Origin: Adiantum capillus-veneris
Lineage: Eukaryota > Streptophyta > Polypodiopsida > Polypodiales > Pteridaceae
Direction of reading: 5' to 3'
Assembly: GCA_014529385.2 (NCBI GenBank)
Contig: CM043960.1
Coordinates: 37,524,781 to 37,588,780, forward strand
Length of the DNA: 64,000 nucleotides
The translations under genes and the position numbers were made by a program. Of this stretch, positions 10,023 to 21,913 are shown piece by piece; position 1 is the first letter of the stretch, and every line of letters begins with the position of its first letter. Below the pieces are notes generated by a model that was given only the letters and a program-made list of their open reading frames with translations, had not been told where the DNA came from and made no database searches.

Positions 10023-10179
10023 ATAGATTTCATTATCCTCCACGGAGGTCACATATGACCCATGGGACCGAAAAACACAACAGGACAACTTTCTTCTAAT
10101 AGAAGGCGTCATATACATATCAGTTAAGGACGAAGGGTCCATCAAAAAAAAGGGAGAAGGAGCAAAAGTAAAACAAATC

Positions 10180-10945
10180 CTAATGAGGGTTAGGAGTAGG
10201 GAGAGCTGGTCTCAGAGTTCGAAACTCTTGAATGACCGCTTTCCCCCCTCGATAAACTACCCATTTGCCTTGTTTGCGGGCTTCGTGCATCTTCTTGAGC
10301 TCGATTGCTTTGCATTTGAGTTGGCCGATGGTTAATTCCTCGGAATTCCAGAGCTTGGTCCCCTTGAGGAGGCGAGATTGGCGCAATAGTTTTAGCCGTT
10401 CCTCCTCTGTCCTTGAAGGTGATGATGCAATGCTTGGCTGGCATGCGTTTTTGCGTGTCTTTGATCCATGAGATTGTGCTCGACTTGATGGTGATTGAAT
10501 GGAGGATGTCATTGAGCTTGGCGATTGCGTCTTCGAGGGTGTCTTCTTCAATGCACCATGGCGATGGAAGCCCCCCAACTCTTACTTTGAGGCCGAGGGA
10601 CTCTCGTAATTGGCGTTCCTGGAGGGCCGCTTGAACTCCCATGTTAACCTTCTCCGTGATGCCATGTGCAACTTCCTGTACCTTCTCTTGAACCACTGCG
10701 ACGGACTTGGTGAGGGAAGCTTCAACTTCTTGTGTTTTTGCAAGCAGGGTCTCTACCCCCTACGCGTTCTCGAGCTTGTGTACTCGCAGCTTGAGCGCTG
10801 CATTTTCCTCTACGAGTTCGTTGATCTGGGCCTCGAGGGCGGCGATTCTCGCTTCTTGTTGGGCAGGAAGGTCCTTTCTCGTGGCGGCTGCCACAGCAAG
10901 GAAACTCTTGCATGGGCGCGTTGGTGATGTCTCGAGGGTGGACAT
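10180..10945 (-). pseudogene. L1-type LINE ORF1 (coiled coil, RRM-like, C-terminal domain)
   Basis: ATG at 10945 opens a frame with a leucine-heptad coiled coil (IAALEAQINELVEEN, ~10855-10775). A single TAG follows (10762-10760). The same frame continues with an RRM-like region (GLKVRVGGLP ... HCIITFKD) to ~10430. A frameshift then leads into the conserved tail (LKGTKLWNSEELT ... MHEARKQGKWVVYRGGK), ending at the stop at 10180-10182. The order resembles L1 ORF1 proteins of the Transposase_22 type, RNA-binding trimers that coat LINE RNA. No RT follows on the left. The RT relic at 56-58 kb may be of the same family, but this is not shown. Confidence 0.7.
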
Positions 10946-11208
10946 CTTCGCTTAAATGTTGGGACTGCCAACAGGTGAATGTCTGCGTGTGAACAATCTT
11001 CTATGTTAATAGTTGAAGGCGAAGAAGCAAGGAATAACGAGCAGTGCAGGGCGAAGGTATCTCAAGACGAGGGTGTTGTGCCTGGCGATGGGGGGAGGCG
11101 GGGGCTGAGGCTAACCTCCCCAACCAGGTGCTGCTCTACACCTAGCAGGGAACAGCAGAAAAAAAATAGGCGCAAACCCTAGCAGCAGAGAACGCGCAGG
11201 CAGGGGGG

Positions 11209-11253
<45 letters not shown>

Positions 11254-11293
11254 CGAAGAGGCTCTCCATGTTGATAACAAGCTGCTCATAGGT

Positions 11294-11296
<3 letters not shown>
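10946..11296 (-). other. LINE 5' leader with a (GA)n tract
   Basis: Upstream of the ORF1 ATG on the minus strand there is no competing frame of note. A GA tract at 11211-11250 faces the CT tract at 11297-11362 across 46 bp, so the two could fold into a large hairpin. The LINE leader probably starts near 11206. Confidence 0.4.
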
Positions 11297-11365
<69 letters not shown>

Positions 11366-11888
11366 AATGTTTTGAAGTGCTAAAAGTCTGTCACATGCAC
11401 ATGGCTCTATGTGCCACGTGGACATGCTTCATCGACCTCTAGAGCCAACTTTCCAATTTTGGAACCCTCTTGCATATGGTTTGTACACGCATTTTGACAG
11501 ATGTTATGACACCAAGGTGGGCATCTAGCATGACGGGCATGTAGGTCTTGGTTAGAGGAGCATGTCAGTCCAATCGGTTTGTCAAATGGTTCATCGAGGA
11601 GTGAGTTATTGCCCATGTGCGCTCATTTGCACATTTTTTCCGACCTTGCCAAAAGTCGTATAAATGGAGCAGCTAGGCCAGCGTTTTGGCACAAGTGAAG
11701 GAAGCGCTAGAGGAGCAGCAGATCAGCCTTGGAGTTTTGTAGCAGAACCAGCTAGTGCTTTTGCAACACCCCATCAGCCTAGCGTTTCTCATAAAAATCA
11801 GCCAGCGAATTCCAGATTTGCAGCAGATCAGCCAGCGTTTTTAGTTTTCAGCCCATTCTCTCGCAGGAGACATGCAAGATCTACAAGC

Positions 11889-12075
11889 TGTTAGAGTTTT
11901 GGCATCTGTCCAATGTGAACCCATTATTTATTTTGGCTTTTAGGTATTTATTTTACTTATTTGTCAAAGTTTGGGTAGGGCAATTTACTGAGGTTGGTAT
12001 ATATGCAACTCCTTGCCTCCATTGTAATTTGTATTACACATTCAGTTATTCATTGCCAAGGTTGATTGGTTCAGG

Positions 12076-12148
<73 letters not shown>

Positions 12149-14258
12149 CCCTTTTGGTCTCTACGCTTCCACATCATCGACTTTGACATGGTATCAGAGC
12201 CGTGTCGTTGAAGAGCGTCGTTGAAGAGCCTTGGCGGAGGAGGAGCTGCACCTGCGAAGAGAGCTTATGAGGAGTCTACCCTCCCTTCGTCACCGGCGCC
12301 AACTTCCCCCCCTCTGCCTCCTGCAGCGTTTTACAACACTAGCTATCGAACCCTTTGGTGACTTCCTGTTGCTTCTTCACGTGGAGTGCAGTGAGCTATT
12401 GTTGTCGCCAGCGTTTTAGAACGCTAGCATTTACGAGCTCTACCTCGAAACGCCGCCTGCCGGCCCTTGCTTCATCTACTGAGTGCCAACTGAGCGTTTT
12501 GGAACTCCGCTAGTGGCCAGCCACAAGAGAGAGGCTTGAAGTTCGAAGAGGCCATGCCTAGCAAAGAAGAGCAATTGGAGTGGGGAGATTGGATCTCCAA
12601 AGAGTACTTTTTGCGGAACGACTTGGGAGAATCCAACGAGAGGAGCCCACTTTGTGTGGAGCTCTCTGTGCAGAGGAGTAGGCCAGCTTGTTTATTTTGC
12701 GGCTTGGTTAATGCAAACATCTCTTGGAGTGCGAGAAGGTTTCCCAGATTTCTAGATCTTGCAACTTCAACATGGCCCCCCCTCACTCGAGCGCCAACAA
12801 TAAATTAAACGGCAATAACTACACTCATTGGAATTTGATCATGCGTCTCTGGTTCTCACAGAAAGGTTTATAAGATATTGTCAACGGCTCGAAGCCCCGT
12901 CGCACGAGAGATCCCTGCAACAGGTATACCCGCCTTCAAGGTGACAAATATCTCAAACCATTCAGACTTTGAAGATTGCCAATGATATGTGGTTCAAGCT
13001 CGTTGGAATGTTTTCTACGATGTGAGCAATCACCCTTCTTGGACAGGTATTTGCCATCCAGTTTTCACGAGGAAGTTCCATGCAATCATTCCTTATGAAG
13101 GCTAAAGTTATTCATGATCAACTACCAGCTATGAAAAGTGCACTGACGAGTACCCAGTTAGTTGCTTTGGTTCTCACAATTGCCTAAGGCATGAAACGGT
13201 GTCTACGACACTACAGCTACAAGTCACGAAGGAAAAGCTGGAATTTGATGATCTCAGCTCTTTTCTCATGGAGGAGGAAGCTGTGTTGATAACTCAAGGA
13301 AAAATAGAGATTTCTGAGAAAGGTGGCGAAGCACTTGCTGCTTCAGATTCCAAAAAGAAGACCAAGAACCGTTGTTACAATTGTGGAAAGCGCGGTCGTT
13401 TGGCTAAGGATTTGCAAATCCAAAGGCAAAGACAGAGATTCTACAAAGGACAAAGGTAAAAGCAAGCATCAGGAGGAAAGCAGTGATAGTGGCTCGGAGA
13501 AGGACAGCAAAGAGGTTGTTGGTGTAGTGGAGTCTACACTGGCAAGAACTCCGCCTTCTAGTCACATGGAGACCAGTGACGCCACCAGCTTCAGGAAGAG
13601 AGAGGCTTGTGAGTGGCATAGAAGGGCAAACAGTGCTCCGTATAATTAATTTGGACCCTTGTGTTGGAGTTCAAGTTATCGGTGTTTACACCGTGGGTCG
13701 GAGTTCAATGCACATGCATTTGGCAGGCACCCAATCAGACGTACCTAAAACACTAAGTAGTATGAATGAGTGCACCAATCCATTGTTGTTGGTCGGATCA
13801 TGGACAAGATGTGTTCCACAATTCATTATCTTAGAAGTATTTAATAGATGTGATGTGTCTGCAATTCACGAATGGGATTCTTGGATGTAGTGTGGTCTAC
13901 AATTCAAATTTTCTAAAAGGCGACCGATGCTCAAGATGGCATTTTTCTCAGGTACGAAGTTGAGGGTAGCAAAATTGAGGTGTATCCAATTGGTGGCCAC
14001 TTCTGGGGTGTCCATGGTAGCTTCTTCATGGACTTGGGTCTCACTAGTTATGTCCACTATGAGCCACAGGGAGGGTGTTAGAGTTTTGGCATCTCAAGTG
14101 AGCTGCCCAATGTGAACCCATTTTTTATTTTGGCTTTTAGGTATTTATTGTACTTATTCGTCAAAGTCTGGGTAGGGCAATTTTGGTATATATGTAACCC
14201 CTTGCCTCCATTGTAGTACACATTCAATTATTCATTGCCAAGGTTGATTGGTTCAAGA

Positions 14259-14334
<76 letters not shown>

Positions 14335-14358
14335 GCTTCCGCATCGTCGACTTTGACA
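11889..14358 (+). mobile_element. C1: non-autonomous copia-like LTR element, TSD CAAGC
   Basis: 5' LTR 11889-12188 and 3' LTR 14076-14358 both start TGTTAGAGTTTTGGCATCT and end GACTTTGACA. PBS TGGTATCAGAGC lies at 12189-12200 and a purine tract (CACAGGGAGGG) precedes the 3' LTR. CAAGC flanks it at 11884-11888 and 14359-14363. The 2.47-kb element has only gag-related sequence, so it depended on a helper. Both LTRs carry long CT tracts (12078-12146, 14261-14332) downstream of a TATA-like TATATATG or TATATATGT. Confidence 0.93.
12772..13640 (+). pseudogene. C1 gag relic (copia type)
   Basis: ATG at 12772 gives MAPPHSSANNKLNGNNYTHW, the N-terminal signature of copia gag (KL-x-GxNYxxW). A stop appears after SQKGL. 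Later pieces (13199-13460) hold a zinc-knuckle remnant: CYNCGKRGRLAKD has the first two Cys, but the His and last Cys are replaced. A serine/lysine-rich tail follows. The protein would have packaged the element RNA. No protease, integrase or RT. Confidence 0.7.
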
Positions 14359-14812
14359 CAAGCGCCAATCATCCAGGTGCGGTCCGGTACTTCGGCAGCC
14401 CATTCAGCCTCTTCACAGCCATTCCCTCACTGCATCGTGTGCTCCCATTGCTGTCCATCATCAGCATCATCAAGATCTGCATTTTCAGCCCTGCTTTGCG
14501 TGACAAATCTGCTGCGTTTTGCGTGCCAGATCTGTGTCTTTTCAGCCAGTTTTCAGCCCTTGAATCCTCTCACATCGGGAGTGCAATTCAGCCCCATATC
14601 TACCCCCTCATCAAGACAGATCCAAAGGTGCATCAAATCAACACCATAGGTGCTTCAATTTGAAGAGTTACCGCGGTGACATTCCGATTTGAGTCAGTAG
14701 AGTCTGCACTTGAGGTATTGCATCTGTGTACTTCCATTTACGCCATCTAAGGCAAATACCACATCGGCGACGGTGTGGGGGGCCCTTGAGAGGGTTGGTT
14801 GGGACCCCATCG

Positions 14813-14814
<2 letters not shown>

Positions 14815-14893
<79 letters not shown>
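14815..14893. repeat. (CT)n microsatellite in solo LTR D2
   Basis: About 40 uninterrupted CT units. Other D-family copies do not have a tract of this length here, so it expanded locally. Confidence 0.95.
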
Positions 14894-14894
<1 letters not shown>

Positions 14895-15090
14895 GGGAAT
14901 CTAAAAGGAACCATCATTCATGCTAAAACAATAACTAACGCTAACGCTAACGCAAGGAAAGAAGTAAAAGAACTGTGGAAGTGTTAAACCTAGATCTTCA
15001 CCATTTCAATTCCGTTGCACCTTATAAAGTCTCCTCCAGTCTGTCCTTTTCAGTTGGCACGTGGTGCCCTCCCATTACATGCTGCCCAAA

Positions 15091-15865
15091 CTGAGCCACA
15101 TATTTTAGGACCCTCTCTTGCGTCTCCACCCCAAACTTTTAGAGACGTTAATTCGAAGCTCAAATATGTCTTTTGTGACAATTTACTCTTCTACAATGAC
15201 ACAGCAATTACTTTATGGTAGGTGTACTTTGCAACCTATGCTTTTCTTTATGCGCGCAACCCAAATAATTCAATTGATTAAGTGTACGATCAATCCTTTG
15301 TGTGCGCCTTTAGAAAGCCGATCACAAGGGATGGAATCAAAAATGCCAACGCCACCACCTCCTTTGTTTCATAGTTGAAACCCTTAAGCTTATCCGTACT
15401 ATCCACCGCCGCCTATGCTTGCTCTCTCTCAACCAAAGGATTTCAAGGACAGTGATTCTACATTTAAATTGTTCACTTTTTCTGGAGTCAAGGATCAAAA
15501 GAAAGCTTTACAGTTTCTTCAACAATTCAACAAGGGAGGATCAATGTGAGGAACACCATCAGATTACCTTCTCCACTCCAAGAGTATTGTCTTTCAAAGC
15601 AAGTGAGCACCATGCAAGGGCTCATGGATCATGGAGCGATCAGTTATAAGCTAATAAAGGGGAAGCTTGTATTTGCACCTGAAACACTCCAAGATCCTAT
15701 GGCTAAGGGTAATAGTCAACGATCCACCTCTAGAGATACCTTGAATCTACCTCTACAACCCTGACTCACTCAAAGGTAAGAAGACACTCTTCAGTAAGAA
15801 GGCAGGTGTTTTGAATGGTTTTAAATAGGACATACTTCTTACACTTGTCCTTATACAGCAGATAC
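15091..15865 (+). pseudogene. Gypsy gag fragment in poorly recognisable sequence
   Basis: At 15429-15530 a short frame reads KDFKDSDSTFKLFTFSGVKD then KALQFLQQF, similar to the start of the gag core in A1 and B (KALTFLQQF, KALSFIQQF). It breaks down with stops afterwards. Nothing else is recognised in 15091-15425 or 15560-15865. Confidence 0.45.
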
Positions 15866-16316
15866 GCAAGTCCCGAAGCAACCCACGAGCCCCCGCTAAC
15901 GCAAAAAGACCGAGTGATTTCGTGGAGCATCAAGAAGCAGCCTACACATGCCTTATCTTCCACAGCGGCCGAGTATCGGGCTGTTTGCAATGCTACATGT
16001 GAGTCAGTGTGGTTACGAAGGTTGCTTTTGGAGGTTCGTTTTCCGTAGCACATGGCCATAATTTATTCAAATAATCACAGTTGTATAGCCATTGCGAGGA
16101 GCCCAGTGTTTCATGCGTGGACCAAGCATATAGAGACACAGTATCATTTTGTTCGTGAGAAGGCTCTGGATCGTACTATTCGACTCAAGTACTATTCTAC
16201 GTCAGATAATTGGACTACTAACTTCACCTAACCTCTACCACAAGTGACATAGGTTATCGGATGAGGGTCGAGAATTTTTATTACTTCCCTATATGGGGGG
16301 GGGGGGAGGGGATTCT
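15866..16316 (+). pseudogene. Copia E2: RNase H C-terminus and polypurine tract
   Basis: The stretch VISWSIKKQPTHALSSTAAE ... ESVWLRRLLLEV is the conserved end of Ty1/copia RNase H; the usual STEAEY has become STAAEY. Stops appear after ~16046, but the ISYSNNHSCIAIARSP-like and KHIETQYHFVREK-like remainders are visible. It ends in a G-rich purine run (16295-16310) at the 3' LTR. The rest of this copia element is not in the window. Confidence 0.75.
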
Positions 16317-17172
16317 TGTTAGAGTTACACCACCGTTGCTTCGCCATTTTGTACGCCTAGTGATTGTCCCGGGTTGGCCATCCATCGCACATCATGTAGA
16401 TTGCATGGGCGGACACTTTTAGCACGTGTCAGGCCGGTCATTTTCTGAGCCTGGCTGGGTGCACACATTTTTAGCCATTTTTGGGCTTTTAAGTTTTTTT
16501 GCACGAGTTACACATTTTGCCCTACCTCAACCTAACATTCTATAAATAGAATGGTTAGGGTCTTGTAGTCATACATTGTGTATTGAGAGTATCATTTGCA
16601 GAGCTATCACAAACTGGTGACATGGCAAGTCCCCCAGTGTACGGACCCGTGAAATGCGCCGACAGGCTAACGTGGCAGCCAACGGAAAATCAACCGCAAT
16701 TCGCGTTGGCATGCTGACGTGGCAGGCAGTACAGACAGCAGTACGGACGTTCCACTTTTTACGCTGACAACCGTACAGATTTTTGAAAATTGCGTTGAGA
16801 TGCTTTTTGGACCCTATGCTTTAATTTGTGAGAAACTTCTAAAGTTTCTAAAGCTTTTGATTTTGAGACTTTTGGGGCTCTGCTTTTGGGCATCCCTTGT
16901 AACAAATAAATAGCTCTCGTGGGTCTCATAACTCAGAGCATCCGGACGCAAAGTCTGAGTGAGAGATCCCAGAGACTCTCTTTGTACTTTGCACACAGAT
17001 TAATATAAAAGGAATACCGAAAGGGGCGCCAGTCTTTGGGGCCAATACCTCTTGGCATGGAACTACACGGGGCCGTGTCGTCTTTGTGAACTGTTTTGAA
17101 GTGAATCTCTCTTGTGTCGCGGTAGAATCTTGACTTGGGGTGTCCAAGTTTGTTACGGTGGTATCACTAGCA

Positions 17173-18311
17173 TACCAAGCACAGGGATTGGTACAACCTT
17201 TACCCATTCCGACCCGCCCCTGGAAAAGTATTGCTATGGATTTCATTTTTTCTCTCCGAAGACACAGAGTGGGCATGATGGCATTTGGACAATCATTGGC
17301 AGATTTAGCAAGCAAGCTCACTTCATTCTAGTGAAGAAAGCGGTCAATGTGGATCATTTAGCGAGACTGTTCATTTCACAGATTTTCACATTACATGGCA
17401 TGCTCAGCTGAGACAATAGTCTCTGACAAAGACCCCCGATTCACGAGTTTGTTTTGGAAGGCTATTTGGGAGAACATCGGCACACGGTTGCAGTTCTCGT
17501 CATCTTTCCACCCGCAGACAAATAGGCAATTTGAGATTGCAAATTCGGTCGTACTGGATTTATTGAAGTCTTACATTTCTTATCAGAAGACTCAATGGGA
17601 ATATTTTGCCCTTGGTGGAATTTGCATACAACAACACGATCCACTCTACGACGGGGAAGGTGCCATTTGAAGGTGCTCCGAAGGTTCCACCCTTCCTTAG
17701 CACGAAAGATAAGATTTTTTAAGCCGATCAATTTACGAGGGACTTGGACACTGCTTTTGCCAAGGCCCGAGAGGTTTTAGCAAAATCTCAGGAAAGACAC
17801 AAGAAGGCAGCAAATCGACCCCCGTCGCGATTTGATATTTAAGGAAGACGATTGGGTGCTCTTACGTTTTGAGAAGGCACGCCTAAGAAAGAAAAAGGGA
17901 AAGGAGCGGCTTTTTCCAAAGCTTAGCATGAGATACTCTGGCCCTTTCCATATAAAAGAAAAGATAAATGATGTCTCCTTTAGATTGAAGCTGCCCGATA
18001 CTTGGAAGATTCACAATGCTTTTCATGTGAGTCTATTGAAGCCTTTTAAAGGCGATGTGCCCGATGATGGGGAGCCAAATGAGCAACCAGAAGTGGAGGA
18101 AAGCAAGGAGACACTCGTTCCAAAAAAGATATTGGCACATAAGGATAGAAAGATCAAAGGTAAAGTGATTAGGCGGTTCTTGGTTAAATTCCAGAACTAT
18201 CCTGCATTGGATGCGAAGTGGATGGAGGAGGAGGAGGACCTAGCAGATACTCCTCAGATTTTGGAACTTTACCTTGAAGTCTACTCCGATAGAACCGCAT
18301 GGGTGATCTAG
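17173..18311 (+). pseudogene. A2 integrase core and chromodomain
   Basis: The frame-disrupted integrase core (SGHDGIW-like at ~17270, DKDPRFTSLFWKAIW at ~17425, FHPQTN at ~17508) leads into an open 159-codon frame (17832-18311). That frame has the integrase C-terminal barrel ([18 protein letters not shown]) and a full chromodomain-like end ([17 protein letters not shown], then [11 protein letters not shown]). Chromodomains direct integration toward particular chromatin. The core has a frameshift near 17250 and stops near 17640-17720, so it is inactive. Confidence 0.85.
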
Positions 18312-18867
18312 TGCAGCGGGTTTGCACAAGAGGGGAGTCACTCCGCTCCTTTGTCAACGGCTTACCCCAATTTTGAATAGAGTCACTGATGTCCCTTTGG
18401 GTTCAGGGATATTGATGGGCTGACAGAATTCTGCTATATGACTTTATGAACTGGAATTCCCGAAAATGAAAATGAAAATGAAAATGATTGATTTGTACTT
18501 GACTTGTTTGAGTGCAGGAACTGAAAGACGAAATGACTGCAGCGTTTCGGTCTCATAAATCTCTATCGACATGATTGCAATAAGGATTGTTTAATCGGGC
18601 ATCAATGAGGTCCCGACTGAATCTAGATGCGATTACTAAATACATTGTCGATTAATCATGGTCTGAGATTTGGAATGAATGTGTATGTGATTTGTCATGT
18701 GATGTCCTGTGATGTCCGGTGATGTGATTGTCGATTTGTACAAGTGCTAGATGTGTTGTGTCTAGTGCGTCGATACTAACAATCAGTGTCTACTAAGACA
18801 GTTTATGGCCTCTATCTGTTTTACAAGCGTAATCGAGGGCGATTACAATTCTTTCAAGAGGGGGGTA
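18312..18867 (+). other. A2 3' untranslated region and polypurine tract
   Basis: Noncoding, homologous to 47.2-47.78 kb. It has GAAAATGAAAATGAAAAT repeats (18466-18488), a GATGTCC-rich stretch (18695-18730) and the polypurine tract CAAGAGGGGGGTA (18855-18867) before the LTR. Confidence 0.75.
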
Positions 18868-19420
18868 TGTCACAAACTGGTGACATGGGAAGCCCCCAAT
18901 GTACGGATCCATGAAATGCGTCGACAGACTGACGTGGCAGCCAGCGAAAAATCCGCCGCAATTTGCGCTGACATGCTGTTGTGGCAAGCTGTACGGACGT
19001 TCCACTTTTTACGCTAACAGCCGCACGGACTTCCAAAAATTGCGTTGAGATGCTTTTTGGGCTCTATACTTTAATTTGTGAGAAACTTCTAAAGTTTCTA
19101 AAGCTTTTGATTTTGAGATTTTTGGGGCTCTACTTTTGGGCATCCCTTGTAACAAATAAATAGCTCTCTTGGGTCTCATAACTCAGAGCATCTCGACGCA
19201 GAGTTTGAGTGAGACATCCCAGAGACTCTCTTTGTGCTCTGCACACAGATTAATATAAAAAGAAATACCGAAAGGGACGCCAGTCTTTGGAGCCAATACC
19301 TCTTGGCACGAAACTACGACGGGCCGTGTCGTCTTTGTGAACTATTTTGAAATCAATCTCTTTTGTGTCACGGTAGAATCTTGACTTGGGGTGTCCAAGT
19401 TTGTTACACGACCACTTGTG

Positions 19421-19499
<79 letters not shown>

Positions 19500-19538
19500 C
19501 GCGCGTGGCTCACACCCTCTCCGCTACTCACTCTCACA

Positions 19539-21008
19539 TGGTATCCAAAACCAGCCCATGGGGCGGTAGGCTTTTGCTTTCACCCGAAATTCTTTACTTT
19601 ACTTCACACACACAAACAGTACTTTGCAAAGGTAACCTGCGACAGGGATTAACACTAAAACACGGCTCAGAGGCTAGAATGCTCCGAGCAGACGCTGACA
19701 ACCTGTAGGCCCCAAAATTGGCGCCCCTTTCTTTATTCTTTAAGAGGGTAATTACAAAGAAGAGTCCTGGGAATTCTTTGCCTGTATCCAGCTAGATATC
19801 ACCTGCTGGCAAAATTTCGGCAACATAACAGCCCCCAAACTTGCTCGAAACCAATTCCCCTGTTGGAACTCACTTCCACTGACATAAACCCTCTGATTTC
19901 TGCCAAAAACAGTAAATTCAGCACGCTGTATTTACTGGTTTTTACCCTGTTTTCAGCCCTAAACAGTCCTTGAACTGTCCTCTAACAATGGGGGAATGTT
20001 CCCAATGGTTATGGCGTCCGTATGGCTAAAAAACAATCAAAATTCAGCACATAACCAGCGCTGAAAACGCACCTGTACGGTGAGGTTATCACCCTCACCG
20101 GTGCCTGCTTTTGGAGTAGAAGTTAGCCACTCGTGTTCATGCTCAGAGAGGCTCTTGCCTCAACAAAAATGCATGTAACCACACAGCTGTACATGAGTCA
20201 AATGAAGAGCCCTCTCGAGGGGCATCACATTTTTGCACGTAGGGGAGAGAGAGATAGCAGTGTAAGGTGTGCAGGACATGACTTCTTGCACTACACTGTA
20301 CATGAGAGGGAAAGCTGCAGTCAATAGCTCTTAACCTGAGGCAAGCTGCAAATGAGCTCTCTCCCAGCTTAAAATTCAGCGCTACTTCTTCTTCAAGAGG
20401 AAAGTGCACTACTATGCGCCACTTGGCACGTTTACAAGCAATTTTCCACTTCGGGGTTGCCGCTTAAAAATCTCCCAATTGGTTGCCCAGTTGACTTTGT
20501 AGCAGAGTTCTAAAATGTTCCCCTTGTCATTCCGAAGGTAATGACGCGAACAAAATTCATGGCCTAAAATAGCAGTTCCCTAATTTTTAGGAGATGCTTC
20601 CGTTGGGCTCCCACTAGTCTTCTGACCATCTATCCCCATTGGGACCACATCCAAAAATGCAATGTGGCCCAACTGTCGGGTACTTTCCTTTGGTGACCCC
20701 CCCTTGACTTTGTGCCTTTATTGAGTTCACTTCCTAGTATCCACCAACTTGCTAAGTGCAACGGAGGGACCTACATGATCTTGAACTGAGCCTAGACATC
20801 CTCTTTCTATACGAATTTCAGTGCCGACCAACTTCCCTTCTGCGGGTGAAACTACCGTTCACATTGGCCATACAATGTCCGACCATTTGCAACTTCAAAA
20901 AGAGGGTCTCAAAAATAAAACAAAAATCATTGGAAAGAAACCAACAACTAAGGTTAGAAGTTGCCACGTCCTCATGACATAGTTAACAATTGCCACGTCC
21001 TCGTGACA
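19539..21008 (-). mobile_element. B 3' LTR (minus strand)
   Basis: On the minus strand it starts TGTCACGAGGACGTGGCA at 21008 and is preceded by the polypurine tract CAAGAGGGGGGTA (21021-21009). It shares its U3 with the K LTR and carries the GGGGCGCC block (19708-19736). Its far end (CTACCGCCCCATGGGCTGG, ~19545) aligns with the K LTR end. It abuts the E2 LTR end at 19538, so the last ~7 bases are ambiguous. Confidence 0.75.
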
Positions 21009-21258
21009 TACCCCCCTCTTGAAATCGCAAACATCCTCAATTGCATACCACAAATACACGCCATTGATGATCTTGTGTTGTTAGCACTCTTTTATCATCG
21101 CATTTATCCGCAAGAAAGGTCGTAACACATAGATACAAATGACTTAATGAGACCTTCATACTTTTGTCATTTCCATCTATTACACTGGATTCATATGTAC
21201 ATTTGATGTGCTAGCTCTATCATTACCCCTCCTTTGCACACGTTGGGTTGGGGACAAT
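21009..21258 (-). other. B 3' untranslated region and polypurine tract
   Basis: Between the chromodomain relic and the LTR there is only noncoding sequence ending in the polypurine tract. Nothing else is seen. Confidence 0.6.
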
Positions 21259-21913
21259 TCATGCTCTTCCATCTGCATCTAGAGGTGGATAGTTCTTGAA
21301 CTTCACCAAGTAGCGCCTTGCAACCTGTCCTTTACCTTTTCTGTCTTTATGTGCCAAAACTTGCTCAAGTACCAGGATCTCATCAAGTTCCTCAACTTCT
21401 AGCTGATCCTCATCTGGCATATCTTCTGGCACATCACCTACGAAGGGTCTTAGAAGACTCGCGTGAAACGCATTATGAATCTTCCACGCATTCAACCTGT
21501 AAGCCACATCGCTGATCTTGTCAAGCACTTAAAAAGGCCCATAGTAACGCATGCTGAGCTTAGAAAACAGCCGTTCCTTGCCCTTCATCTTCTTTAACCT
21601 TGCCTTTTCGAACCTGAACAGGACCCAATCACCAGGTGATAACAACAATTTACGATGGTGACAATCAGCAGCCTTTTTCTGTTTTGACTGAGTCTTCTCA
21701 AGGCAACTTTAATTTTCTTATACAATTCATCCATGTTCTCAACATATCGATCTGCCTCAAAGATCTTGTCCTTTGTATGCAACATGGGAGGAACTTTTTT
21801 GCCGCCTTCAACAATCTCGAAAGGTGCCTTGTTAGTCGACGAATGCAAGTATTATTGTACGCAGACTCAAGCATAGGCAAATACTGTTCCCACTTGCCCT
21901 TATTATCTAACAC
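21259..21913 (-). pseudogene. B integrase C-terminus and chromodomain
   Basis: Late integrase words (KWEQYLPMLESAYNNT, KAPFEIVEGGKKVPP, KDKIFEADRY) are followed by the C-terminal barrel and a chromodomain (VLAHKDRKGKGQVARRYLVK, then FKNYPPLDAD) in shifting frames. The zinc finger and the first part of the catalytic core are missing: RNase H sequence joins late core near 21910. Confidence 0.8.

Larger units (their letters stand above)
11389..15026 (+). mobile_element. Solo LTR D2 (D-like), TSD AAGTC, split by C1
   Basis: Starts TGTCACATGCACATGG and ends GTTGCACCTTATA. AAGTC flanks it at 11384-11388 and 15027-15031. Without C1 it is ~1.17 kb. It contains CAGCGTTTT/TCAGCC-rich stretches (11670-11870, 14390-14600) typical of D LTRs and an 80-bp CT tract (14815-14893). 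The final CA is mutated to TA. Confidence 0.88.
11297..15090 (+). mobile_element. G-family LTR relic, split by solo LTR D2
   Basis: A (CT)n tract (11297-11362) followed by GAAGTGCTAAAAGT, resuming at 15032 with CAGTCTGTCCTTTTC and GGCACGTGGTGCCC, matches the 3' part of the G LTR (52320-52390, 54640-54700). Only the last ~150 bp of the LTR are left. D2 inserted within it (TSD AAGTC). Confidence 0.75.
16605..19408 (+). mobile_element. A2: internally deleted gypsy chromovirus, TSD CGAGC-like
   Basis: 5' LTR 16605-17157 (first bases TATCACAAAC, from TGTCAC) and 3' LTR 18868-19408. Flanks are AGAGC (16600-16604) and CGACC (19409-19413); the intact E1 LTR has CGAGC at this point, so each copy has one change. 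A PBS-like TGGTATCA (17159-17166) is followed directly by late integrase sequence. Gag, protease, RT, RNase H and the integrase zinc finger are therefore deleted. Confidence 0.9.
16317..19538 (+). mobile_element. Copia E2 3' LTR, split by A2
   Basis: Starts TGTTAGAGTTACACC at 16317 and ends CACTCTCACA at 19538. It matches the E1 LTR at 48949-49316. It is interrupted between 16604 and 19409 by gypsy element A2. The second part has a CT tract (19424-19497) where E1 has only short CT. A TATA box (TATAAATA) lies near 16541. Confidence 0.85.

Noticed and set aside
10265-10955. Several plus-strand frames opposite LINE ORF1
   Set aside because: The minus-strand translation has a coiled coil and the conserved ORF1 tail; the plus-strand frames have no recognisable features.
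14235-14663. Long SLSLSL/RERERE open frames over CT/GA tracts (also at 12.1, 19.4, 33.5, 41.1, 51.5 and 55.0 kb)
   Set aside because: They are open only because CT and GA dinucleotide repeats contain no stop in any frame. They lie inside LTRs or leaders and have no conserved flanking protein.
19539-19552. PBS of copia E2 (TGGTATCCAAAACC after the LTR end)
   Set aside because: The LTR follows copia RNase H and a purine tract, so it is a 3' LTR and no PBS is expected. The sequence is better explained as the end of the minus-strand B LTR, although the first ~7 bases remain ambiguous.
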